The notes under the pieces were generated by a model. The model had not been told where the DNA came from. It did not search any database and worked only from the letters and a program-made list of their open reading frames with translations. From Sesamum alatum (taxonomy: Eukaryota; Streptophyta; Magnoliopsida; Lamiales; Pedaliaceae), in assembly GCA_034509735.1 (NCBI GenBank), contig JACGWO010000007.1:22906046-22970045 (forward strand): a stretch of 64,000 nt of DNA, written 5' to 3'. This document shows positions 22,798 to 32,472 of the stretch, piece after piece. Position 1 is the first letter of the stretch; each line of letters begins with the position of its first letter. Both the position numbers and the translations under genes were made by a program.

Positions 22798-24798
22798 TGA
22801 AAGAAAATCCGGTGGATCGTCCCGGGAATTGCGCGAATGCGGAAGCGCGGTAAAAATAAACATATTAAAATAAAAGGCATGCTTTTAATTTAAAGAACAC
22901 GCTCAAGGGGTGTGCCCTCGAGGTTCCCGGGCGTTCGGTGTATCTCATGATCATAAAACAATTAAATAAATCATGGAGGCCATAGAGTTAAAAAATAAAG
23001 AGGGACGAAAATCTTAAACGAGACCTACCCGTTGTCGTTTTCGTCTTCAACTGCTACTCGCGTTGTTCCCCGTTTTGCACCAAGACCTCGTTCTTGAGAT
23101 CCTCCAAATCGTGATACACGATCCACCCACGTATCTTGCACGTCGTGCTAGCAATGAACAAGTATTATTTTTTTGGAGTGGACGAATCAATAACTCGTTA
23201 TCAATTAACGGTATTGGTTCGTCTAAGTTCTTGATGTTCCAAGAACAAAAAGAACTAAGAAAATATTTTCTTGCTAGAGAAAGGGAGAGGGGGCGGACGA
23301 GAGGTAGGAGAGGGAGAGTGTGTGTTGTGTGTGTTTTTTCAAGAATCATCATCCCTTAAATGTTGGAAGCTAGGGGTTTATATAGAGGAAGAGTTTAATC
23401 CTCTTTAAACTCAAACTCTAAGTAACCTAATTTGACTATGATTTTGACCTAGTCAAAGTCCTAGTCAAACTAGTGTTTGACCTAGTCAAACGAATCCTAG
23501 CCTTCCATCTCCCCTTTCCATCTCGACCGTTGATTTTAATTTAATGGAATATTTAAATCCTATTAAATATTCCAAAAGGCTAAAAGAATAAATATAATAT
23601 TATAAATAAATATTATTATTTATTCTAAGCCCATTAAATCAACCCTTTTAATAAATCCTATTTATTAATTTAATTCCTTTTATCAAATAGAAGGAATTAA
23701 TTTCTCCAAGAAAATATAGGACCCGATTAAATCTAATTTAATCATTCCTTTACTCCAATATTTAATTCCAAATTAAATACTAAGTGTGTGTGGATAGTGT
23801 GTGACTCTTTAGGTTCACCATTCAGCTAGACTTGGTCGGATTCCTAGAACCCGTCTGTTACCATGGGTGGCCATCTAACAACGGTCCATGGCACTAGAGA
23901 CTAGGTGAAATATTCGGGAATGAACATTTAGGTTCTAACAGTACACTTGTCCTTCTGTCTTCGGTCTCATCACTTAGGGTCTAGGGCACGGAAGATGCAG
24001 GTACCCATTTTGGACCTAAGTGTCGGTCTGTCCTCACTAAACGCCGCAAGGGAAACCTTTTCCCTTCTGTTCAGTCACTGTGGCCACAGATTTTAGGGAC
24101 AAGACACAGAGCATATATGAGACTCAACTGTCAACACCTTTTGACAGGAGACAGATCCTTTCTTGGAAACTACTGTCACTTTGTACACCCGAGCTGCACT
24201 AGACATGGCTTATGACTACTCAAGAGTATTTTGGCAATCTCTCACCATATCTAAGATACAGACCTGATGCACAGGTAAACTCAGCAGTTCCTCAAGTCAA
24301 AGGACTTGGCCTGTACCGTTGGAACCGGGAATACACGTCATACCTTGCTGACCATACTCAAGGTCCTCCGTAAGACGGTTCCCGCGAGTCACCTCAGTCA
24401 GCTGCTTCCTAGCATGCTGACCCACTAACACTGCTTAGACGACCTTCGTCACCCGTCGATGAAATACGACAGCAGATGCTTAGTGCAAGTCTCAAAGGGA
24501 ATCCCGGTACCATTTTCGGGATTCCTTGACTTGGAGATTTCCGAACTGATTCGGTAAGACTGATTTCATGGACCTACCTCCAAGCGTAGACCCAGTCCCC
24601 GAAATCATTTCTCAGTCCGTGGGCTTTGTTTGCATAGTGAACAGAAATGTAAATGCAGATAAGTGAACGTAAACAAAGTATTGCCATATGAATTTTCACT
24701 TCTTTATTCATACATATTTTATCAAATACCAAAGAATTGTCTAGACATAGGTTACATATTCCTGCCAAAATTGGCTTACATGGTCACCTATTCTAACA
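22798..24798 (-). repeat. 3' LTR of copy F
   Basis: This is a 2001-base LTR bounded by TG...CA on plus. The TATA box (minus) is at 23377-23385, with a W-box cluster at 23432-23489. The U5-side stem is CTCAAGGG (22902-22909) with CCCTCGAG (22915-22922). Its one difference from the 5' LTR leaves a U-G wobble in the minus-strand RNA, so pairing is kept. Confidence 0.96.
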
Positions 24799-24809
24799 AT
24801 CTCCCACTT
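24799..24809 (-). other. polypurine tract of copy F
   Basis: On minus this reads AAGTGGGAGAT, immediately before the 3' LTR. Confidence 0.9.
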
Positions 24810-24814
24810 GACCT

Positions 24815-27800
24815 TTAAAGCCAATTGCCCATATGCTTAATCCCCATCTTCTCAAGATGTTGCGTATGAGCGCTCTGCGACATAGGCTTTGTCAGGGGGT
24901 CTGCTGTGTTGTCTGCTGAGTTGACTCGGTCCATCCGGACGTCACCTCTTCCTACCATTTCTCTAAGAAGATGGTAGCGTCTAAGAATATGTTTGGAACG
25001 ATGATGAGATCTCGGTTCCTTTGCTTGCGCTATAGCGCCGTTGTTATCACAGAAGATGACAACGGGCTCGGCGATGCTAGGCACCACACCCAACTCTTGG
25101 ATGTAGTTTCTCATCCAAACCGCTTCCTTAGCAGCTTCTGAAGCTGCTATGTATTCAGCCTCTGTGGTGGAGTCAGCAACGGTTGCTTGCTTGGAACTTT
25201 TCCAAGCTACTACTCCTCCATCGAGTTTGAACACGTACCCCGATTGAGACTTGGCATCATCGTCATCAGACTGGAAGCTAGCGTCGCTAAAGCCTTCCAG
25301 AATTAGTTCTCCATTGCCATAGACTAGGAACATTTCCTTAGTCCTTCTTAGGTACTTAAGGATGCGCTTAACAGCATTCCAATGTGCCTCTCCTGCGCAG
25401 GATTGATATCTGCTTGTTACGCTCAAAGCGTATGCAATGTCAGGCCTAGTGCAGTGGACCGCATATTGTATGCTACCTACGGCGGAGGCATAGGGGATGA
25501 CCTTCATCCTTTCAAGTTCCTCATCAGTCTGTGGGGACTGTTTCTTGGATAACTTGATCCCATGCCTCATTGGAAGGAATCCTCGTTTGGAGTTGTCCAT
25601 TCGATATCTCTTTAGGACTTTCTCCATATACGAGTTTTGGGTGAGTCCTAACATCCTTTTAGATCTGTCCCTGACAATCTGGATGCCTAGGATGTAGGAG
25701 GCTTCACCCAAGTCCTTCATGGAAAACTGGGTTGACAACCATGCTTTGTGTTTCCTAACATTCTGACGTTATTACCAATGAGCAGAATGTCATCCACATA
25801 AAGCACTAGGAACACTATTGAGCTCCCACTGACCTTCTTGTATACACAAGGGTCGGATTCGTTTTTGATGAAGTCATATCCCCATATTACTTCATCAAAT
25901 CGAATGTTCCAACTTCGGGAGGCTTGTTTGAGGCCATAGATGGACTTCTGGAGGCGACAGACTTTCTGTTCTTCTCCAGTGACCGTGAAACCCTGCGGCT
26001 GATCTATATAGATCTCTTCTTCAACGAAACCGTTGAGGAAGGCCGTTTTCACGTCCATCTGCCATATCTCATAGTCATACCATGCTGCTATGGTGAGCAG
26101 AATCCGAATGGACTTAGCCATGGCTACAGGCGAGTAGGTATCCTCAAAATCGACCCTGGGTCGTTGAGTGTATCCCTTAGCTACAAGCCTAGCCTTAAAG
26201 GTTGTGACTTCTCCATCAACGCCAAGTTTGCGCTTTACAGCCCACTTGCTTAACACCTTTCGGTGGATCTACGAGACTCCAAACTTGGTTTTCGCTCATG
26301 GAGTCCATTTTGGCTTTCATGGCCTCAAGCCATTTCCCGGAGTCGATGTCAGACATCGCTTCTCCATAAGTCTTAGGATCGTTATCCAAAAGATCGGTCG
26401 CACCTAGAAAGCCATATCTCATTGGAGGTCTGGACTCTCTAGTGGACCTACGGAGAACGGGAACGTCAGTGGTGACTGTGGGCGCTGACTGTATCGGAGC
26501 CGGTGGTTCAGGAACCGTGGCTGGCTGTTCCTGAGGCTGTCCTTCATGCCTAGCATGTTGGACTTCTCAAGGTTGGTCAGCCCTTCGGCTGTCTATCCTG
26601 AATCCTCTAAGTGAGGGTTCCGTGGCTTCTTCTGATGGCTGGATTCCATCACTTGATTCCTCAAGGATCAGCTCATCAGGTTGGATATCCTCCGGGAAGC
26701 CTAGCTCCAAGAATACTGCATTTCTTGAAACAAACACCTTTTGTTCCAAGGGGTCATAAAAGTAATAACCCGCAGTTTCTTTAGGGTATCCAACGAACCT
26801 GCATAAGCTAGACCTAGATTCTAACTTATCTCCCACTAACCTCTTGACGTATGCGGGGCTACCCCACACTTTCAAGTAGTTGTAGGATGCAGGCTTGCCG
26901 TGCCATATCTCATATGGCGTTTGGGTCAATGTGCTAGTAGGCGCCAAATTCAATAATTTGGCCGCCGTTTCTAGTGCATAGCCCCAAAACGATAAGGGCA
27001 ATTTGGTAACTCATCATGGACCGAACCATGTCCAACAGGGTTCGATTCCTCCTTTCAGAGACACCATTTAACTGCGGTGTTCCTGGAGGTGTCCATTCTG
27101 ATGTTATACCATGTTCGTTTAGATAGTCTAGGAACTCCGTACTAAGGTATTCACCGCCTCGGTCCGACCGAAGGATTTTAATTTTGCAGTTGGTTTGGTT
27201 CTCCACTTCAAGTCTGAATTCTTTAAACCTCTCAAGAGCTTCAGACTTGTACCTCATCAGGTAAACATAACCATACCGTGAATGATCATCGGTGAAGGTT
27301 ATGAAGTAGGAGAACCCACCTCGGGCCTGCGTCCTTAGTGGTCCACATACGTCTGTATGGACCAAGTCCAACAGACCTGTGGCAAGCCTGCTTTGTCCTA
27401 CAAAGGGCCTCTTGGTCATTTTCCCTCTTAGACAGGACTCACAAGTTGGTAGATCGTTCAAGTCCCCAACCTCTAGGTTCTTTGAGTCTACCAACCTTTT
27501 TATCCTATCTTGGGATATGTGACCTAGCCTAGCGTGCCACAGACGTGCGTTCCCGTTATTATCTAATTTTCGTTTGTGTTGTGCATTGAGGATGAAATTC
27601 GTTTGTTGCAAGATATAGAGTCCGTTATGTAATGTACCAAGTAGATGAGCAATTCCACACCTCATCAAATAAAAGCAATTTTTATTGATTCTAAACTCAT
27701 AACCACTATTGTCCAACAATGGAATGAAAATGATGTTTTTAATCATACTGGGTACAAAATAAACTTGTTCTAAATCTATGCTAATATTATCACTAATCAC

Positions 27801-28853
27801 TAGAGTGGCGGATCCTACTGCTTCTGCCGAGATGGCCTTGCCATTCCCAAGCTTCAGGATCATGTCCCCGCTACCCAGTTTTCTGCTTCTTTTCAACACC
27901 TGCAAGTCATTGCAAATGTGAGCTCGACAGCCGGTATCTAATACCCAAGAGGCAGAACTAGTGACCATATTAACCTCAATCACATATATACCTTGGTTCG
28001 AGAAGAGTTTGGGGCACTCTCTCTTCCAATGCCCTTTCTCACGGCAGTTGATACATATGTCATATGCCTTTGACTGTTGCTTGGAGACAACCTTTCCCTT
28101 TCCTTTGCCTTTCCCCTCTTTGGCAATGGGAACACTCTTAGTGTTCGTAGCTGCTTTGACGGCCTTTCCCTTCCCTTTCTTCTTTTTCCAACGTCCGGCA
28201 CCCTTGCCTTTCGTATTAGAAGTTGAAGCACCTCCAAACAATACCGAAGGCGTGGACTTCTTAGTCGTTGCCTCGTATTGCACCAACATATTAATCAATT
28301 CATGAATGCCTTTCTCAAGTGCGTTCATGTTGTAGTTGACGATAAATTGGTCAAAGGAGGGTGGGAGTGACTGAAGGATCACATCTATGTACGTTTCATT
28401 ATCGAGACCTGCCTTTAGGTCCTCGAGCTTTTCCACCAGGGTAAGCATTTTAACCCCGTGCTCTTGTACAGAGGATCCTTCTGTCATTTTAGTTCCAAAG
28501 AACGCCTTGGTCGCGACATACCTAGTATGCCGGTCCGGGACTGCATAGCAATCCTTTAGGCGAGCCATAATGGAAGGGACATCGTCTAGCCTTTCATACT
28601 TCTTCTGAATCTCATTGGTCATCGAAGCAAGTATGATGCTACGGACCTTCCGGTTATCCTTATGCCAAGTCTCGAACGTCTCACGTTCTTCTGGCGTGGA
28701 TCCTTCCGGTAAGGTCCTAGGGAGAGGCTCGTCCATGACGTAGCCTTGGTTCTCGTAATCTAGGACTATCCTGAGATTTCGCAACCAGTCGTTGTAGTTT
28801 GTTCCATTGAATTTGTTTATCTCAAGAATGATGGAAAGTGGGTTCTTAGACAT
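24815..28853 (-). pseudogene. copy F gag-pol polyprotein, best preserved in the window
   Basis: It starts at the ATG at 28853. The first frame runs 639 codons to 26934: a copia-type gag domain (about 20-195), a Lys/Gly-rich linker (214-254), CCHC knuckle C267/C270/H275/C280, protease DTG 306-308, integrase zinc finger H440/H445/C471/C474, and integrase catalytic D501, D564 and E600 (D-x62-D-x35-E). A 2-base deletion near 27010 breaks the frame after residue 613. It continues at 27001-26567, ends at a TGA where D has Arg, and resumes in RT (26422-26216). It shifts again near 26235, reads the YVDD RT active site (26256-25717), shifts by one base near 25745, and finishes with RNase H (25738-24815). 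Confidence 0.95.
26934..28853 (-). CDS. copy F intact gag-protease-integrase frame (639 codons)
   Basis: This is the one long uninterrupted frame of the window. It could still give gag, the particle protein with its RNA-binding CCHC knuckle, the aspartic protease, and an integrase with all three catalytic residues. The last 26 or so residues after residue 613 are out of frame and unlike the family. Whether it is expressed is unknown. Gag supplied in this way could package RNAs of related copies; that is inference from retrotransposon biology, not seen here. Confidence 0.8.
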   Translation of the reverse strand: MSKNPLSIILEINKFNGTNYNDWLRNLRIVLDYENQGYVMDEPLPRTLPEGSTPEERETFETWHKDNRKVRSIILASMTNEIQKKYERLDDVPSIMARLKDCYAVPDRHTRYVATKAFFGTKMTEGSSVQEHGVKMLTLVEKLEDLKAGLDNETYIDVILQSLPPSFDQFIVNYNMNALEKGIHELINMLVQYEATTKKSTPSVLFGGASTSNTKGKGAGRWKKKKGKGKAVKAATNTKSVPIAKEGKGKGKGKVVSKQQSKAYDICINCREKGHWKRECPKLFSNQGIYVIEVNMVTSSASWVLDTGCRAHICNDLQVLKRSRKLGSGDMILKLGNGKAISAEAVGSATLVISDNISIDLEQVYFVPSMIKNIIFIPLLDNSGYEFRINKNCFYLMRCGIAHLLGTLHNGLYILQQTNFILNAQHKRKLDNNGNARLWHARLGHISQDRIKRLVDSKNLEVGDLNDLPTCESCLRGKMTKRPFVGQSRLATGLLDLVHTDVCGPLRTQARGGFSYFITFTDDHSRYGYVYLMRYKSEALERFKEFRLEVENQTNCKIKILRSDRGGEYLSTEFLDYLNEHGITSEWTPPGTPQLNGVSERRNRTLLDMVRSMMSYQIALIVLGLCTRNGGQIIEFGAY

Positions 28854-29231
28854 TTTAAAATCTACATTTTAGAAAACAGCGCGCGATCAGCAGAAAATAA
28901 AAGACGGTGGTTTGATAAAATAATTAAATGCATGGACTTTAGTCATTTAATCCTCCCACTATTTATACGAAAACACAGTACTCTCAAACGTGATTTTCGG
29001 GAAATCCTTTCCAAGTGGGCTTGGGATCCACAGCGATTTTTCCCATACCCCGCTTTTACGATTCGCATGGAAAAAGATCCTGTGGGAGGTATTCCATACC
29101 ATTCTCGTTCCACGAGATTCCCAAGATTATTGCCTCACCCTTTCACATGATCCCGAGGACTCCAAGTGAATCATGTTAATTGGGCGTTAGACCCAACCCA
29201 ATCGACCGAGCCACGGACCCACTGGTACCCC

Positions 29232-29322
29232 CACGACTCGTGAGACAGGTAGCAGCAGCCCGCTTTTCGTTCATGACATAATGCAGCTTCCTTTTAAGTA
29301 CAATAACGTGCCACGACTCGTG
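29232..29322 (-). other. paired leader palindromes of copy F
   Basis: Two perfect CACGACTCGTG palindromes lie 80 bases apart, about 380-470 bases upstream of the gag ATG. Palindromic loops at such positions seed RNA dimers in retroviruses; a similar role here is inference. Confidence 0.6.
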
Positions 29323-29427
29323 AGACCACGCTATTGACCTAAAGCAGCTTCCTCACTATGCCATGGATTGGAAGGCATGGACAAACTCCTAGAGTTCTGT
29401 CCACTTTGTCTAGGGTCTAATATTTTG

Positions 29428-29446
29428 ACATTGGTCCAACCAATGT
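29428..29446 (-). other. covarying leader hairpin of copy F
   Basis: The 8-bp stem ACATTGGT/ACCAATGT with loop CCA is identical to A and D. C and I show compensating arm changes. Confidence 0.65.
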
Positions 29447-30345
29447 GAGAGTAAGTAATGACCGAGATCTCAAATAAATATCTACACATACATCCATAAT
29501 GCGTAAATAAACCATTCATAGCAGTTATACGATAAATAAATAATCCATTCATCCATCATCATAACCACATGCAAAATTAAAGCCTAGCACGCCCCTGTTG
29601 GATGATCACGAGCCCGCAGTGGATCTATGGTCAATCTAGGGTTGGTCCTATACTATTACATTAATAGTAACCCAATCATCATGCTGATGGGCCTTGGTCT
29701 CTTTTTCTCTTTCTTCACTTTATGGAAAACACCAAGGGGCCTCCCGTCTGGGCTCTCCATGTGGTCCTTCCTTCTTCTCCACCAATTACAAAAAGGAAAC
29801 CTCACTCCTAGTCTACTCTCATTACATATTAAAAAATAGAAACCCCAGCGAAAACCCGGGGGGAGTACATAAGGAGGGAGGTAGAATGCCTTATTATTCC
29901 AAGGCAACTAGAAAGAGAGAAGGAGAAAGCAGTAAAAGAGGCACACAGGCCCAACAGAAAATAAACCATACATCCGGTCTTAGGGCTCGCGATCATCCAT
30001 TTCCATCCAACACACATAATCACATGATCCAATCACATAATTACATAATACCAACAACATATGATTTCCAATCATAAATATCCAAAATAAATAATGAATA
30101 TGTGCAAAACGTGTGAAAAATAAAATGCAAATATTGGCAATAATATTTTCTTGTTTTAGGAAAACCTTTCCTCATTATTTTAAGTAAAATAACCCGGGAT
30201 TCCGAATCCAATTCATTTTACTCCTAAAATAATGTCTTTAGAAAAATAGACATAATTGAACCAAAAACGATTTTTCAGAATTAATTCAAAATTAAAACTG
30301 AAAATAATTAAAAATAAAAGAATAATACTGCTAGGGTTTTGAAAC

Positions 30346-30402
30346 CCTAGCAGCAGCAGCTGCCGCCGTCGCCGCCGCCGGCGGTGGCTCGCCGGCACGT
30401 TT
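30346..30402. repeat. remnant of GC-rich island in copy F leader
   Basis: About 55 bases of GCAGCAGC/GCCGCCG sequence are followed directly by ACGTTTCACGTTTCATG, the pre-PBS segment. Compared with A, about 650 bases are missing, possibly through the repeated ACGTTTCA. Confidence 0.75.
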
Positions 30403-30454
30403 CACGTTTCATGCTTATAGCGCACATAAACCCTAGGCCTATACACCGAACCGG

Positions 30455-30466
30455 GCTCTGATACCA
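30455..30466 (-). other. primer-binding site of copy F
   Basis: On minus this reads TGGTATCAGAGC, complementary to the 3' end of initiator Met-tRNA, one base inside the 5' LTR. Confidence 0.95.
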
Positions 30467-30571
30467 CTGAAAGAAAATCCGATGGATCATCCCGGGAATT
30501 GCGCGATTGCGGAAGCGCGGTAAAAATAAACATATTAAAATAAAAGGCATGCTTTTAATTTAAAGAACACG

Positions 30572-30592
30572 CTCAAGGGGTGTGCCCTTGAG
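30572..30592 (-). other. U5-side stem-loop of copy F 5' LTR
   Basis: CTCAAGGG (30572-30579) pairs perfectly with CCCTTGAG (30585-30592). The same stem in B, C, J, L and the solo LTR uses different but complementary bases. Confidence 0.7.
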
Positions 30593-31045
30593 GTTCCCGG
30601 GCGTTCGGTGTATCTCATGATCATAAAACAATTAAATAAATCATGGAGGCCATAGAGTTAAAAAATAAAGAGGGACGAAAATCTTAAATGAGACCTACCC
30701 ATTGTCGTTTTCGTCTTCAACTGCTACTCGCGTTGTTCCCCGTTTTGCACCAACACCTCGTTCTTGAGATCCTCCAAATCATGACACACGATCCACCCAC
30801 GTATCTTGCACGTCGTGCTAGCAACGAACAGGTATTATTTTTTTGGAGTGGACGAATCAATAACTCATTATCAATTAACGGTATTGGTTCGTCTAAGTTT
30901 TTGATGTTCCAAGAACAAAAAGAACTAAGAAAATATTTTCTTGCTAGAGAAAGGGAGAGGGGGCGGACGAGAGGTAGGAGAGGGAGAGTGTGTGTTGTGT
31001 GTGTTTTTCAAGAATCATCATCCCTTAAATGTTGGAAGCTAGGGG

Positions 31046-31160
31046 TTTATATAGAGGAAGAGTTTAATCCTCTTTAAACTCAAACTCTAAGTAACCTAAT
31101 TTGACTAGGATTTTGACCTAGTCAAAGTCCTAGTCAAACTAGTGTTTGACCTAGTCAAAC
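31046..31160 (-). promoter_or_regulatory. copy F promoter: TATA box and six W-box cores
   Basis: CTATATAAA lies on minus at 31054-31046. At 31100-31160, six TTGACY cores sit in alternating orientation as a set of TTTGAC...GTCAAA inverted repeats. W-boxes are binding sites for WRKY transcription factors, which act in wounding and pathogen responses. Induction by such signals is inference. Confidence 0.7.
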
Positions 31161-32472
31161 GAATCCTAGCCTTCCATCTCCCCTTTCCATCTCGACCGTT
31201 GATTTTAATTTAATGGAATATTTAAATCCTATTAAATATTCCAAAAGGCTAAAAGAATAAATATAATATTATAAATAAATATTATTATTTATTCTAAGCC
31301 CATTAAATCAACCCTTTTAATAAATCCTATTTATTAATTTAATTCCTTTTATCAAATAGAAGAAATTAATTTCTCTAAGAAAATATAGGACCCGATTAAA
31401 TCTAATTTAATCATTCCTTTACTCCAATATTTAATTCCAAATTAAATACTAAGTGTGTGTGGATAGTGTGTGACTCTTTAGGTTCACCATTCAGCTAGAC
31501 TTGATCGGATTCCTAGAACCCGTCAGTTACCATGGGTGGCCATCTAGCAACGGTCCATGGCACTAGAGACTAGGTGAAATATTCAGGGATGAACATTTAG
31601 GCTCTAACAGTACACTTGTCCTTCTGTCTTCGGTCTCATCACTTAGGGTCTAGGGCACGGAAGATGCAGGTACCCATTTTGGACCTAAGTGTCGGTCTGT
31701 CCTCACTAAACGCCGCAAGGGAAACCTTTTCCCTTCTGTTCAGTCACTGTGGCCATAGATTTTAGGGACAAGACACATAGCATATATGAGACTCAACTGT
31801 CAACACCTTTTGACAGGAGACAGATCATTTCTTGGAAACTACTGTCACTTTGTACACCCGAGCTGCACTAGACATGGCTTATGACTACTCAAGAGTATTT
31901 TGGCAATCTCTCACCATATCTAAGATACAGACCTAATGCACAGGTAAACTCAGCAGTTCCTCAAGTCAAAGGACTTGGCCTGTACCGTTGGAACCGGGAA
32001 TACACGTCATACCTTGCTGACCATACTCAAGGTCCCTCGTAAGACGGTTCCCGCGAGTCACCTCAGTCAGCTGCTTCCTAGCATGCTGACCCACTAACAC
32101 TGCTTAGACGACCTTCGTCACCCGTCGATGAAATACGACAGCAGATGCTTAGTGCAAGTCTCAAAGGGAATCCCGGTACCCATTTTCGGGATTCCTTGAC
32201 TTGGAGATTTCCGGACTGATTCGGTAAGACTGATTTCATGGACCTACCTCCAAGCGTAGTCCCAGTCCCCGAAATCGTTTCTCAGTCCGTGGGCTTTGTT
32301 TGCGTAGTGAACAGAAATGTAAATGCAGATAAGTGAACGTAAACAAAGTATTGCCATATGAATTTTCACTTCTTTATTCATACATATTTATCAAATACCA
32401 AAGAATTGTCTAGACATAGGTTACATATTCCTGCCAAAATTGGCTTACATGGTCACCTATTCTAACATGATC

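Larger units (their letters stand above)
28854..30454 (-). other. copy F untranslated leader, shortened
   Basis: It is about 1.6 kb, shorter than in A and B because most of the GC island is gone. It keeps the palindrome pair CACGACTCGTG (29232-29242 and 29312-29322) and the 8-bp hairpin ACATTGGT-CCA-ACCAATGT (29428-29446). It lacks about 25 bases near 29613 that include the left arm of the CCACTG hairpin. There is no conserved ORF. Confidence 0.78.
22798..32467 (-). mobile_element. complete Ty1/copia copy F, youngest-looking element
   Basis: This 9,670-base element has LTRs of 2001 and 2000 bases, a PBS, leader, gag-pol and PPT. It is flanked by a perfect TGATC duplication (22793-22797 and 32468-32472). 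It sits in the RT region of copy E. The two LTRs are nearly identical: in the first 430 or so bases I count about 13 differences, mostly transitions, with fewer after that. Gag, protease and most of integrase are open, but pol has at least three frameshifts and one stop, so it could move only with help from another copy. Confidence 0.97.
30468..32467 (-). repeat. 5' LTR of copy F
   Basis: This is a 2000-base LTR, nearly identical to 22798-24798. On minus it begins TGTTAGAATAGGTGACC and ends CTTTCA. It is followed by the TGATC target duplication and then RT sequence of copy E. Confidence 0.96.

Noticed and set aside
23047..23359. Frames over GA/GT-rich LTR sequence (also 30688-31077 and 57516-57737)
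   Set aside because: Repetitive CT/CA-rich promoter-downstream sequence with no coding signature.
25924..26253. Plus-strand frames antisense to RT (also 37481-37927 and 41162-41647)
   Set aside because: Shadow frames of the conserved RT on the minus strand.
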